Origin: Treponema vincentii
GTDB lineage: Bacteria > Spirochaetota > Spirochaetia > Treponematales > Treponemataceae
NCBI RefSeq assembly: GCF_018336815.1
Contig: NZ_CP050497.1
Location: forward strand, 1,922,001-1,986,000
Reading direction: 5' to 3'
Length of the DNA stretch: 64,000 nucleotides
The translations under genes were made by a program, and so were the position numbers. Positions 33,030 to 44,000 of the stretch are shown here, piece after piece (the stretch's first letter is position 1; each line of letters opens with the position of its first letter). A model generated the notes under the pieces. The model did not search any database. It saw only the letters and a program-made list of their open reading frames with translations, and was not told where the DNA came from.

Positions 33030-34641
33030 GCGCTCCCTCGCCGTGTCTTGAATATAAAAGAGCGAGCCAGTCAGCACAGCAAGAATCACCGCGATACCGG
33101 CGCTTTCGGTGAACCGATACGAACCGGCAAAGCGGAACAGCATCAGCGCGAGATTTTCAAAGTTCGGAATGTGGAGCAGAAGCGGCAGCGATGCGTCCCC
33201 CGCGCTGATTGCAAACACGCAGCACAGCGCAGATATAATACCGGTTTTGCATAACGGTAGAAATACCCGAAAAAATGCATCCGTGCGGGTAGAGGACAAA
33301 AGATGGGCGGCGTCGAGTACCGAACGGGGAATTTTTGCGAGGCAGGTCTCTATTTGCATCCACGCAAAGGGCCACGCAAGCGAACTTTGCACAATAACCA
33401 GCAACAGCAGCGACGGCACAGTATCAAGCTTCAACCACCCCGATCCCAGTACAATAGAAGAAACTGCAAAAGGAATGAGCGGCAGGCTTTTATACCACTT
33501 CCGATTTGATTGAAACGCTGCATACGCAAAAAAAAGCGCAGCCGTTACGGAAAGCACAGCGGTGCCGATCCCTGTCTGTATGGTCTGCCGCACCGCGCCC
33601 CAAAAGTGAGGCCGCTGTAAAAGCTGTCGCCACGCATCAGCGGTTATCGTGAGCGGCGCCTTAGGACTCGACAGAGAGTACCACACCAGAGAAGCGAGCG
33701 GAAACAGCAAACAAAAACAGATAACACAGATAAGCGCGGCAAAAAAGACATATTCTGCTGCGCCGCCGATGTTCAACCGAATGCGGGCGTATTGGGTGTT
33801 TTCAGCATGATCGGGTGTTCTATTCCTTAAATAAGCGTACAGCCCTACCGCAGCCGCTGCGATACCGGTTTCCACCAGCGCAATATACGCCGCGGTACTC
33901 GCGTGTATATCTCTGCGGATGGTTTGATACAACTCAACCTCCAGCGTTGTTACGCCGAGACCGCCCAGCAACAGAATAATCACAAAGCTGAAAAAACAAT
34001 ATAAAAAGATAATGACGAACGAAGCACACAGCGGCGCCTTCAATGCCGGAAAGATCACCGTACTAAAAATGCGCAGCGGTGAGGCTCCGAGCAAAAGAGC
34101 GGCTTGTTCGGTTTCCTCAGGGAGTTGTTCCCATGCGGCGGATACGGTACGCATCGTGATGGGAAAATTATAAAAGGTGTGTACAAGCACAATGCCGCCC
34201 GTCGAATAAAGGAAGGTGCCGATTGAAAGCTGCCCTGCCGAAAGCGCCGCAAGCAGTTTATTCAGTAAACCGTTTTTTCCGAAAAAAGAGGATAAACGCA
34301 AGCGCGATAACCACCGGCGGCACGCTCAAGGGTATCGCCGAAAGAGAGAGCAACAACTTTCGTCCGAAGAACCTCCGGCGGGCGCAAAAAAACGCCGCAC
34401 AGAGGCCGATACCGCTTGCCCCTGCCGCAGAGAGAAATGCTTGCATCACGGTAAAACGGGCAGCTTTCCATAAAGGCCGGAACGACACTGCAGAAGCGCC
34501 TCCGCCAAAGGCCGGAAAAACGGCAGCTCCGAGCGGTACGAAAAAAGCAATCAGCACCGCACAGAATAACAACCCGCCGCCTACTACAAAAGCGTTTTGC
34601 AGTAGTGTCCGCTTCGCAGCGTTCCAATTCACTGAATCCAT
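33015..34641 (-). CDS. thiP: thiamine ABC transporter permease, with +1 frameshift in a T6 run
   Basis: A 541-residue fused double permease once the shift at 34282-34287 is corrected (ALAFILFF joins GKNGLLNKLL). About twelve hydrophobic segments. Each half has the permease EAA-like loop: EETEQAALLLGASPLRIFSTVIFPALKAP in the first, and PRSVLDAAHLLSSTRTDAFFRVFLPLCKTG in the second. This two-in-one layout and length match ThiP of the thiamine/TPP importer. The last residues (GQTH) and stop lie within the arm of a repeat element (33012-33029), so the original C-terminus may have been replaced. The start has no clear Shine-Dalgarno; it follows thiB by 31 bases. Confidence 0.88.
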
Positions 34642-34672
34642 ACAATTCTGCGATAAAAATGCAAAAATACGG

Positions 34673-35692
34673 TTATTTTTCCAATACTGAAATAATAGCG
34701 TCTACCGCCGTTTCCGCCTCGGTACCGGAAATCGTCAGCGATTTTTTCGGCATCGGGATTGTTTTAAATGATTCGGGAAGCTGCACCGCGGTATTTGCCG
34801 GATACATCCACTGCGTTTCGGGCAACACTTCCTGTGCTTTTTCGGTCAGCATAAAATCGATAAAAGCGTGAGCCGCTGCTCTATGCGGGGCATTTTTAAC
34901 GACGCCCATTCCCTCAAGTGCGATCATATTCCCCTCGGCAAACGTCAATGCCTGATACCGATCGGTTTTATCATACCGGATGTGATAGGCCATACTGGTG
35001 GTATAGCTGACCGCAAGCGGAGCCTCCCCTGCCGTAAACAGCCCGTATCCCGCGCTCCACGAATGGCTCATCGTCAGGATAGAAGGCATCAGTCTTTTCC
35101 AGTACGAAAGATAATCGTTCCCGTAAACAGCCTTTGTCCATGCGGCAAAACCTAAGCCGGGAGCGCTCGTGCGGGGATCCATGATAACCAAGGATTTTGC
35201 ATATTCTGGTTTTGTTAAATCTTCCAGCGACTGAGGAGCAGGCACCTTTGACTGAGTGTCATACATAATCGCAAAATAGCCCCAATCATACGGGGTGAGT
35301 AGTTGATCATCAGTCATTATAACATCTTGCGGAACAACTTTATCCAAATTCGGAGAGGTATACGGTTCCAGAACGCCTGCACTGCGCGTCTTATCGACAA
35401 GAAACGCATTGATACCGAGCAGCACATCGGCACGCGGATTCTTTTTTTCGGCCATCGCTTTCGATAGGACGGAACCTGAATCCTCGCAGATCACATAATT
35501 GACGGTGTAGCCCGTTTGCTCTTTGAAGCGTTTGGCTATTTCGGCGCCCGGCCCCCATTCAGAAGCAAAAGAGTCATAGGTATAGACAACAACGATTTTT
35601 TCCGCAGTATCTTGTTTTCCGCCTGCAAAAGCGGTTGAAGGCAGTATGATTGAACATACGATAAACAAAAAAAAATAAAGACGTAACTTCAT
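34673..35692 (-). CDS. thiB: thiamine/TPP-binding periplasmic protein
   Basis: 339 residues from the ATG at 35692, with GGAGGG just upstream. A signal peptide with AFAGG near residue 25 is followed by a ThiB-type solute-binding protein (VVYTYDSFASEWGPGAEIAKRFKEQTG, VLLGINAFLVDK, TPYDWGYFAIMYD, WSAGYGLFTAGEAPLAVSYTTS). The Tyr and Trp residues that stack on thiamine in this family are present in YDSF, W-GPG and the SWSAGYG segment. First gene of thiB-thiP-thiQ, and directly controlled by the TPP riboswitch at 35696-35775, whose 3' strand overlaps the ribosome-binding site. Confidence 0.92.
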   Translation of the reverse strand: MKLRLYFFLFIVCSIILPSTAFAGGKQDTAEKIVVVYTYDSFASEWGPGAEIAKRFKEQTGYTVNYVICEDSGSVLSKAMAEKKNPRADVLLGINAFLVDKTRSAGVLEPYTSPNLDKVVPQDVIMTDDQLLTPYDWGYFAIMYDTQSKVPAPQSLEDLTKPEYAKSLVIMDPRTSAPGLGFAAWTKAVYGNDYLSYWKRLMPSILTMSHSWSAGYGLFTAGEAPLAVSYTTSMAYHIRYDKTDRYQALTFAEGNMIALEGMGVVKNAPHRAAAHAFIDFMLTEKAQEVLPETQWMYPANTAVQLPESFKTIPMPKKSLTISGTEAETAVDAIISVLEK

Positions 35693-35695
35693 TAT

Positions 35696-35775
35696 TCCCT
35701 CCGCCGGCATTATCCGGATCAGGTGTAAGGCATCCGTACAGACGCCTTTTCGGGTATGCTCTCAGCACGGAACGA
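35696..35775 (-). promoter_or_regulatory. TPP riboswitch (THI-box)
   Basis: Read on the minus strand it shows the two conserved THI-box blocks: CTGAGAG near 35761 and ACCTGATCCGGATAATGCC ending near 35705, with the pyrophosphate-sensor and pyrimidine-sensor helices between. The final GGAGGGA serves as both the closing P1 strand and the Shine-Dalgarno of thiB, only a few bases before the ATG. TPP binding would therefore block translation initiation directly. No separate terminator stem fits in the space, so a translational rather than transcriptional mechanism is inferred. Confidence 0.92.
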
Positions 35776-35961
35776 ATAGATTTAGTTGTCTCTAAAAAGC
35801 CGATGAGGTTCTTAAAGGCTCCAATCCACTGTTCCGGCACCCCAAGTATGCGTATCCTAGTATATTCGCAAAAAAAGTGCAAGCAGTATCTTAATGTCAT
35901 TAGAGCATGACATAAATCACTAACTACTTGACAAAAAATAAATTAAAGACCATTTTTAGGC

Positions 35962-36546
35962 ATGCTCCAATCTATTTTTAACGATGTCGATATACAACTA
36001 CCGGAACAAATACATAAGGCCGCAGTTGAATATCTTCCGGCGTTTCTCTCTGCGGAGGATGCTGAAGTATTTGCCGTACAGGCTCTACTTATTGCAAGAG
36101 CTTTTCATACGGGGGGGACATTTGAACAGGTATTTACCGGTACCGAGCCGATTACGCAGCACTATCAAATCAACCTCATCCGCAGCTTTGAAAAAAACGT
36201 ACGCCTGCTTGTCGATAAGATGTGGGTTGAAAAAGCAGATGAAGATGTAAAAGAGGATGTCCTCTATCGGCTCCGCAGTTTTTGTGAATCTATGCAGCAG
36301 GCAGAAAAGCCGGTCGATTATGAGGAATTATTACCCGAATGTCTCGGCGTCTTGCATGATGTAGTATTATTGCTTTTCGGTCGACAAATCGACGGCGAAG
36401 GTTTTTTAGAATACGCCATCCGTATCGATCCCGATTTCGGACTTTTTTGGTATTATCTTGAATGCCTCACGGCACAGCCTAAGCTTTCGGCAGAGAAAGC
36501 TCGGCTGGCTATCTTTCTCGGCATTTATTTTCTCGCTAATTTTTAA
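35962..36546 (+). CDS. conserved hypothetical protein, 194 aa
   Basis: I do not recognise a named family. The protein is soluble, acidic and largely helical by appearance, with no signal peptide or membrane segment. Recognisable stretches include EDAEVFAVQALLIARAFHTG and EYAIRIDPDFGLFWYYLECL, the latter TPR-like, and it ends in ARLAIFLGIYFLANF. A TTGACA at 35936 lies just upstream, but no convincing -10 follows. It is transcribed divergently from thiB and convergently to the KamA-type gene. A short palindrome TTAATTCA/TGAATTAA (36631-36652) lies in the 174-base gap after it. Probably a lineage-specific cytoplasmic protein. Confidence 0.75.
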   Translation: MLQSIFNDVDIQLPEQIHKAAVEYLPAFLSAEDAEVFAVQALLIARAFHTGGTFEQVFTGTEPITQHYQINLIRSFEKNVRLLVDKMWVEKADEDVKEDVLYRLRSFCESMQQAEKPVDYEELLPECLGVLHDVVLLLFGRQIDGEGFLEYAIRIDPDFGLFWYYLECLTAQPKLSAEKARLAIFLGIYFLANF

Positions 36547-36720
36547 AAGGTTGTCATATTGTCGCTGTTCTTTGCTTTTCAGCTATAGCAGTTCATACAA
36601 TTAGAACGATAAAGAAAGAGGTCGCTTCATTAATTCATAATTGTGAATTAATTGAAAGTGCAGCGGCTACGGGGATGATAAAAGGCAATGACGCTTCTCC
36701 CTCGTCATTAGGCAATACAT

Positions 36721-37788
36721 CTACCTCGGATAGGTATAGGTCTTTCCGTCTATACCGCGCGCCGAAAAGCGGCCGTCTTTTAACGAGGAGACAATATCCT
36801 CATAGAGCAGCAGGGCGGAAAGCGGGAATTTTCCTCCGCCGTTCGGTAAATCGACTGCAAATTGCGGTAATGATAAGCCGGAAAGGCGTTTACGTAATGT
36901 TTTCCATATAAGCGCGGCTTTTTCGAGCGGTACGCGAAAATGCGCCGTCCCCCGCGCCAAATCCGTTTGAAACAGATACCCGGGTTTTATCCCCATACAT
37001 ACCAGCGCGTGGAAAAGCTCCGCAAGAACGGCGGGCTCATCATTAACGCCGCGCAGCAATACGGTCTGGGTTTGCACCGGAATCCCCGAATCGATACAGC
37101 GGGTTAAAGCTTGCCGCTGCGCCGTACCGAGTTCCGCCGGATGGTTTATATGTGCAATCACCCAAAGCGGACGGACGGAACGGAGAAGTGTCATAAAATC
37201 TTCGGTAAAAAGCTCCGGTGCAAAAACCGGCGCACGGGTGCAAAGGCGGATCAGCAAATCGGGACGGACGGAACGGAGACTTTCCAACAGATGTTTTATC
37301 TGCTCAAAACTGCCGCTCATCGGGTCACCGCCCGAAACCAGAATTTCTTGTACTTCGAGATGTGTTTTAAGGTATGATGTTACCGCTCCGATTTGCTCAT
37401 CGGAAATAAAACCGCTTGAGCGGGCGGTAAATTCCCGCCGGAAACAGTACCGGCAATACGAGATGCAGCGGCCGGTACTCAATAGCAGCACGCGGTTCGG
37501 ATATTGGTGTACCAGATACGGGGTAACGCAATAGCGCGCCTCGCCGAGCGGGTCGCCCCGCTCTTCCTCCGACACGACCTGTTCGTCGTCGGAGAAAAGA
37601 ACCTGCCGGCGCAGCGCAGCAGCGGCGGCAGGTTCTGCGGAGGTAATCAAGGCTTTAAACGCCGGCGAAACATGTTCCGGCAAGCGGATAACCTTATCCC
37701 AAGCACGCTCATTTCGCCAATCATCATTCCAACGATTATCACCCCGGCTATCATCATCCGGTGCGGCGTTCATACCTCCGTCACACAT
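36721..37788 (-). CDS. KamA-family radical SAM aminomutase (lysine 2,3-aminomutase or EpmB-like)
   Basis: 355 residues. The radical SAM cluster motif CxxxCxxC is in GRCISYCRYCFRR near residue 107; the SAM-binding GGDPMS follows. The PLP lysine is in LPNGGGKFPLS near residue 316. The family isomerises lysine to beta-lysine, either free (KamA) or for modification of elongation factor P (EpmB). Length (KamA about 416, EpmB about 340) favours EpmB-like, but no efp or epmA is visible. The start codon directly abuts the stop of the M20 peptidase gene (37789), so the two are cotranscribed. A second ATG at 37773 follows GGAGG too closely to be certain. Confidence 0.85.
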   Translation of the reverse strand: MCDGGMNAAPDDDSRGDNRWNDDWRNERAWDKVIRLPEHVSPAFKALITSAEPAAAAALRRQVLFSDDEQVVSEEERGDPLGEARYCVTPYLVHQYPNRVLLLSTGRCISYCRYCFRREFTARSSGFISDEQIGAVTSYLKTHLEVQEILVSGGDPMSGSFEQIKHLLESLRSVRPDLLIRLCTRAPVFAPELFTEDFMTLLRSVRPLWVIAHINHPAELGTAQRQALTRCIDSGIPVQTQTVLLRGVNDEPAVLAELFHALVCMGIKPGYLFQTDLARGTAHFRVPLEKAALIWKTLRKRLSGLSLPQFAVDLPNGGGKFPLSALLLYEDIVSSLKDGRFSARGIDGKTYTYPR

Positions 37789-39024
37789 TTACAGCGCATC
37801 AACTCCGTACATCAATGCTGCCAGTACCTGTGCATCGTCGATTAAGTTCTTCATAATACAGTATTCATTCGGCTGATGCGCCATATCGTCGAGCGTACTC
37901 CATACGACAGCGTTAAAGCCTGCCTGACGGAGCGGAGCGGCAACGGTTCCGCCGCCGATACCGATGGTTTGCGTTTTTTTGCCGTGTACTTTTTCGATAG
38001 CCTTTGACAGCATCGTAACGACCTCGGCATCGACAGGCGTTGCAGGCGATTCCGCCGAATCATCAATAATAAGCTCAACCTGTACGCCGTATTTTGCTTC
38101 TATCGCACTCGCCTCGACTTTTATCTTCTCCATCACTTCCGCAACAGTGTAACAGGGAAGTACACGGCAATCCATATAAAACACATCATCGCCCGGAATG
38201 GTGTTGATGTTCGGAATATTCGCTTCTTTTTTTGTCGGCTGCAAGGTCGAATACGGCGGCTCGAACAAATTGTCTTGCTTTGAAAATACCTTTTCCAAAG
38301 CATTCAACCGGAGCGCTAAATCCGCCGCTGCAATGTGCGCATTCTTTCCTAAATCAGGACGTGAGGCGTGCGTTTGCACTCCATGCACCACAACCTTTAA
38401 CCACAACAGGTTCTTTTCCGCAACCTCAATCGTCTCGCCCGAAGGATCTCCCCCGTCAGGGACAACGATAATATCCTGCGGCTTAAACAGCTGATGATTA
38501 TTTAAAAGATAAATAACGCCGTATCTCGAACCCACTTCTTCATCGGCAACAAACAACAATTTTACGGTGTGAGCAGGCTGAATCTTTAATGCAAGAAATG
38601 CGTAAGCGGCGAATACCGCTCCGGTCAGTCCTTGCTGGTTATCCTCTACACCGCGCCCGATAATTTTATCACCGTCCTGCTTCAATACCCACGGATCGCT
38701 TTCCCATTTTGCGAGTTCTCCGGGCGGCACCACATCGGTATGCGCCATAATCCAAACCCGTTTTGAATCGTCTTTACCCGGAATAGTAACGACAAGGTTC
38801 GGTCTGATACCGGAGGATACCCGCGTATCGGGTGCATCGAACCGTTCAAATTGAGTAAAGCCGAGCTTTTTTAAATACGCTTCCAGCGCTTCGCATTTTT
38901 TCAACTCCCCGTCGCCATCCGACTCCGGAGCCATAGCAGGAATGGAGCACAAAAGCCGTTCAAGCTCAATCATCTTATCTTTTTGTTGAGCAATAAAATC
39001 TTTTACGGTTAAAAAATTTGACAT
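37789..39024 (-). CDS. M20-family metallopeptidase / dipeptidase
   Basis: 411 residues. Zinc ligands of the M20 family are visible: AHTDVVPPG (His and Asp), GRGVEDNQQG, ADEEVGSRYG (Glu-Glu) and the Asp of VVPDGGDPSG; the last His is in DDMAHQPNEY. A dimerisation domain occupies about residues 185-300. Such enzymes cleave dipeptides or N-acyl amino acids in the cytoplasm. GGAGG lies seven bases before the ATG. It is the upstream partner of the KamA-type gene. Exact substrate is not evident. Confidence 0.88.
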   Translation of the reverse strand: MSNFLTVKDFIAQQKDKMIELERLLCSIPAMAPESDGDGELKKCEALEAYLKKLGFTQFERFDAPDTRVSSGIRPNLVVTIPGKDDSKRVWIMAHTDVVPPGELAKWESDPWVLKQDGDKIIGRGVEDNQQGLTGAVFAAYAFLALKIQPAHTVKLLFVADEEVGSRYGVIYLLNNHQLFKPQDIIVVPDGGDPSGETIEVAEKNLLWLKVVVHGVQTHASRPDLGKNAHIAAADLALRLNALEKVFSKQDNLFEPPYSTLQPTKKEANIPNINTIPGDDVFYMDCRVLPCYTVAEVMEKIKVEASAIEAKYGVQVELIIDDSAESPATPVDAEVVTMLSKAIEKVHGKKTQTIGIGGGTVAAPLRQAGFNAVVWSTLDDMAHQPNEYCIMKNLIDDAQVLAALMYGVDAL

Positions 39025-39140
39025 ACAACCTCCACATACGTAATGAAATTAAACTCTTTTCAAAAGAGCAAAGCACTCTCAAAAGAGACTTCTACTATAC
39101 CATATTGGCGGCGATTCTGCAAATAAAAGGAACGATCGTT

Positions 39141-40955
39141 CTACGCGTCGACTTCCGCAAGAAGATTTTTCATAATAAAGGCTTTGCGTTCGGGGGTGTT
39201 TTTTCCCATATAAAACTCAAGAACGCCCGGGATCTTTTTCACGGTCTGAATGCTGACCGGCAACAGGCGGATATCCTTTCCGATAAATTGACCGAATTCG
39301 CTCGGGCTTATTTCTCCCAATCCCTTAAAACGGGTAACCTCCGCCGCTGCACCGAGCCGCTTCATTTCGACATCCCGCTCTTTTTCCGAATAACAATAGC
39401 AGGTCTCTTTTTTGGTGCGCACCCGGAAAAGCGGCGTTTCCAAAATAAAAATCCGCCCGCTCAGCACCAGCTCTTCAAAGTAGGTGAGAAAAAAGGTGAG
39501 CAAAAGATTTCTGATATGAAAGCCGTCGTTATCGGCATCGGTTGCGATGATGATCTTATTATAGCGGAGACTTTCAAGACTGTTTTCGATACCGAGTGCC
39601 ATCATCATGTTATAAAGCTCCGCATTTTTGTAGATGGCCGCGCGTTTTTTACCGTGCATATTTTCGGGCTTACCGCGCAGCGAAAAAAGCGCTTGCGTAA
39701 GAACGTCGCGGCTCGAAACCATTGAACCCGAAGCCGAGTCTCCCTCAGTGATAAAAATCATCGACTCATTGCCGTACTGCTTATCCCCAAGGTGAAACTT
39801 GCAGTCTTTCAGTTTCGGGATTTTCATTGTAATTTTTTTTGCGGCAGCTTTCGCTTCTTTTTTAACACTGTTCAGCTCTGTCCGCAGCCGCTCGTTTGCG
39901 AGGATTTTTTCTTCCAGCTTCCGCGCGGCTTCGGCATTTTTTTGCAGCCATTCCACCACGGCGGCCTTGGTACCGTTGACAATCCACGGCCGCACCTCGG
40001 TATTGCCGAGCTTATTTTTCGTTTGACTTTCGAACACGGGCGCTTGCACCTTGACCGCCACCGCCGCGCAGGTGCCTTCGCGGACATCCTCGCTCTTGTA
40101 GTTTTTTCGGTAGTATTCGTTAATGCCTTTCAGCAAGCCTTCTTTAAAAGCGGAAAGATGCGTACCCCCGTCCGAGGTATACTGTCCGTTGACAAACGAA
40201 AAATAGGTCTCGCCGTAGTTGTTGGTGTGGGTAAAGGCAAATTCGAGCTTTGCTTCCTTAAAATGAGCAATCGTGTAGAGCGTTTCTTCGCCGATTTCCG
40301 CATTGAGCAGATCGAGTAAGCCGTTTTCCGATACGTATGAAGCGCCGTTAAAGGTGAGCGTAAGACCGGCGTTCAGATAGGCGTAGTTCCACATCCGCTT
40401 TTCGATAAAGTCGAGGTTGAATGTATAGTCGCCGAATATTTCCCTGTCGGGAATAAACTCCACGAGCGTACCGTTTTTAATGCCTTTTTTGGCATCTCCT
40501 TGTTTTTCGTGCTTTAACACCCCCCGCTCAAACACCGCTTCGGCGTATTTCCCGTCGCGGACGGAAACCACTCGGAAATATTCGGAGAGTGCGTTCACCG
40601 CCTTGGTACCGACACCGTTCAAGCCCACCGAAAACTGAAAAACTTCATCATTGTACTTTGCACCGGTGTTGATGACCGACACGCATTCCACGACCTTCCC
40701 AAGCGGAATGCCGCGCCCGTAATCCCTCACGGTAACTTTGTTGTCCTTTAAAAGTGCGTCGATGCGGTCGCCGTTTCCCATGATGAACTCATCGATGGAG
40801 TTATCGAGCACTTCTTTTAACAGGATGTAAATACCGTCATCGGGGTTCGAGCCGTTTCCGAGCCGGCCGATATACATACCGGTGCGGAGCCTGATATGCT
40901 CCAATGAGCTCAGCGTCTTTATTTTCGATTCATCATACGTATTCTTTGCAGCCAT
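39141..40955 (-). CDS. parE: DNA topoisomerase IV subunit B (ParE)
   Basis: 604 residues. The GHKL ATPase has LKEVLDNSIDEF (catalytic Glu, Mg-binding Asn), VRDYGRGIP and VGLNGVGTKAVNALS (ATP lid). The transducer domain has a QTKNKLG lysine loop. The TOPRIM part has FITEGDSASGS and IATDADNDGFHIRNLL. The short C-terminus without the GyrB insert fits ParE rather than GyrB. It decatenates chromosomes with ParC, whose gene is not in the window. GGGAGG lies upstream but about 15 bases from the ATG, so the true start could differ by a few codons. Confidence 0.9.
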   Translation of the reverse strand: MAAKNTYDESKIKTLSSLEHIRLRTGMYIGRLGNGSNPDDGIYILLKEVLDNSIDEFIMGNGDRIDALLKDNKVTVRDYGRGIPLGKVVECVSVINTGAKYNDEVFQFSVGLNGVGTKAVNALSEYFRVVSVRDGKYAEAVFERGVLKHEKQGDAKKGIKNGTLVEFIPDREIFGDYTFNLDFIEKRMWNYAYLNAGLTLTFNGASYVSENGLLDLLNAEIGEETLYTIAHFKEAKLEFAFTHTNNYGETYFSFVNGQYTSDGGTHLSAFKEGLLKGINEYYRKNYKSEDVREGTCAAVAVKVQAPVFESQTKNKLGNTEVRPWIVNGTKAAVVEWLQKNAEAARKLEEKILANERLRTELNSVKKEAKAAAKKITMKIPKLKDCKFHLGDKQYGNESMIFITEGDSASGSMVSSRDVLTQALFSLRGKPENMHGKKRAAIYKNAELYNMMMALGIENSLESLRYNKIIIATDADNDGFHIRNLLLTFFLTYFEELVLSGRIFILETPLFRVRTKKETCYCYSEKERDVEMKRLGAAAEVTRFKGLGEISPSEFGQFIGKDIRLLPVSIQTVKKIPGVLEFYMGKNTPERKAFIMKNLLAEVDA

Positions 40956-41058
40956 GTTGTTTTAAATTTTCCTCCCATAAAATTTTTGTAGGATAAGATG
41001 GTGAAAATCCGAAAAAGTTTTTAGCCGTGCGCATGCTGCGCACATATACATTTTATCC

Positions 41059-44000
41059 TTAAATTGAGGGCATAATGCTGAGCGGCGGAAGCCCTGCGCT
41101 GTCTGCCGTTTGCCGGAGCGCAGCGTCGGAGCAGATTACCGCAGCGGTACCGCCGGATATAGCTCCCGCCGTCGTTGCCGGAAATGTGATGTTTCCTGAT
41201 ATGCCGTCTGCTGTATTTGCCGAAAGCACGGCATTATTGCCCGATACGCCTGCGGCGAGCTGCTCGGCAAGCCGGTTCATGCGTTCCCGTGTACAAGAGA
41301 TAATACCTTCGATTGTTTGCATCCGCGCCTGATGGGTTATCCCGTTTAAGAGGCGCGAGAACGCCGCTGCGCTTCTCTGCGCCGGAGTTCTCGGCTGGAG
41401 CGCTGTGCTGTACGTGCCGGTAATCAAGGCCTCCAGTTCGGAGTCGGTAAGCGGAGCCGCGATGCTCTTTTCGATACAATCCCGTATACTGCGCAAGGAT
41501 TTGAGCGGCGTAGGATCGCGGTAGGTCGTCATCGTAAACAACGCCGTTGCGGAATCGGGATATGCCGAAACGCCGTACGCGCCACCTTTCACGCGGATTG
41601 CCTCCCACAATGCCCCCGTCTCAAGCCACTGGGCATAGACGATAGCAGCGCCGTATTCCGTTTCATCGAACGTAACCGGCAGAAGCTGCGCCGCAAAGCC
41701 TACCTGCACGGCGCTGGGAAAGGCCGAAAGCGCCGCCGGTTTTTCAAATGCTTCGGTTCTAAAGCCGCCGGTACTGCGGTGCGGAAAATCAAACTGCGGT
41801 AAATGGGAAGTGAGCGCTTTTTTGATAGCGCCCACATCGGCGCTCGTTCCGCACACCTTCACGATAAGGCCGGAGCGCATCAGCTTCCGGTGTATTTCTT
41901 CAAGTTTACGGGCAAGTTCACCGATTGCTGCCGGTTTTTGCTCCAGCGCTGCATACTGCCCGCGCAGAAAACGCAACTGAGGAATCCCCATCCAGAGATT
42001 TTCCGCCCGTTTTGAACCGGAATATGCGGATGCCGCGTACAGCGCGGTCAACGTATGCCCCGAATACGACGGCAGCGGATCAAGATCGTTTTTCAGCTGA
42101 ATAAAAACATCCTTCAACCGCTTTTCGTCGGCAAAAGAAATATCGCTAAGATACGAAAAAATTCGATTTACCGCGGGTTCGATATATTCGGGCAGCATTT
42201 TGGAGCGGATAAAAATCCAGTCCCGATCCGCCACATCTTCCGTGCGGAGCGCATTATCGAAAAATACCGCGGCTTCGGACGTCCGGTGCCTGCCTGCGGA
42301 AAAGGTAACCGCAGAAAAGCCTCCCGTCAGGTAAGCGAATTCCGCCGCAACGGCATCCCAGCTCTGCGTTTTTGTTCCCATCGAGGAAAGCGCGGACGTA
42401 TAAAGCGTCAGGTATGTATAGTCCTCCGCCGAAAGCGAATCGACGGGAACGGCGATGTCCATATAGGTGATACCGTTTGTCGGCTGTTCATGGATGATAA
42501 CGGGAACCTTGCCGAAATATTCGAGGCATTCGGGTATCGGCGGTTCAACCGGTGGCAGCTCCTCTTTTGAAATATGCGGAATAAGATTTTGCGCTTGAGC
42601 ATCCGCCTCAGGATTAATGCCTGCAGCCGTTTCCTGTCCGCTAAGGGGTACGGCCGTCTGTTCGGCGGAACCCGAATGGTGTTCTACGCTGCCGAGGCTT
42701 TGCGCCGCTTGGTGCGCTTCTTGAGCAAGTCTCGCATCGATGTTCTCGCAAAAGTGAATGTCCGGCCGTACGGAAACGGTTGTCCGATGGGGATTATCAA
42801 GCAGCAGCGTACGGATGAGGTCTTGAGCGTAATGCGGGTTTTGGGAAAGCCGTTGTTTCAGCCGCTGAAAAGCAGGTATGGAACGGAGCGAAGCCTCCGG
42901 CGCAAAGCCGTGTATCCAGCCGCGGAGCGCCCGCCGCATCAAAACCAGCGAAAAAGGGCCGCCGGAACGGGTAATTTCTCTGTTATAAAAATCGAGGGAA
43001 TTGAGCGCGGTTTCAATCAGCTGAGGTTCAAAACCGTTCCGAACAATGTCTTCAAGGCCGGAAAGGATAAAGGCTTCAAACCGTCCCTCCGCGCTTTTAT
43101 CGATGTCTGCAAGGCCGAGCGTAAAGCAGATGTTTTTCAGATCTGCCTGTCCGCCGTTGTACGGATACACATCCTCGGCAAAGGGGCAGTCGAGCAGTTT
43201 TTTTTGTAAGGGCGCTCCGTCGTGTCCCAGCAACAACTCCTCCAAAAACATACAGTCCATCAACCGGTCGATGTCGGCGCTTTCGGGCAGCAGCCAATTC
43301 ATCGTTACCGTGAGCTTGTCGGGATTTTTTCCTTCTCCTGCGGGCGCCGTTGCCGAAAACACGCGGGGCGTTGGATAGGGCGTAATAGCCGGAATAAGCG
43401 GCGGCTTTTCCGCCGGTTCAAAAAACCGTAAGAAGCGTTCCTGTAAAAAGGCAAGCTGTTTTTCGGTTTCGATGTTACCGTATAAAAAGACCTTGCAGTT
43501 TACCGGATGATAGTATTTTTTATGGAAGGCGCAAAAGTCCTCATAGCTGAGCTTGACGATATCGGGCGGAAAGCCGCCTGAATCGTGCGCATACACCGTC
43601 CCCTGCAAGAGAGAATGCCGCAATTCACGGTCTACACCGGAATCGAAATCCGCATATGCGCCGCGCATCTCATTTAACACCACGCCGGAAAAATACGGGT
43701 TTCCTTTTTCATCTCGTTCGAGCCGATGACCTTCTTGTTCAAAGGTTTCCCGTTTGAGCAGCGGAAAAAACACCGCATCGCCGTACACCGACATCAAATT
43801 AAAATAATCTTTTTCGAGGATGCTCGACGCAGGGTACACAGTCTTATCGGGGAATGTCATCGCATTCAAAAACGTTTTAACACTCTGCTTTGAAAGGATT
43901 AAAAAAGGATCTTTCAGCGGATAATTTTTAGAACCGCAGAGTACCGAATGTTCCAGAATATGCGCAACGCCCGAACTGTTTTCAGGCGGGGTCATAAACG

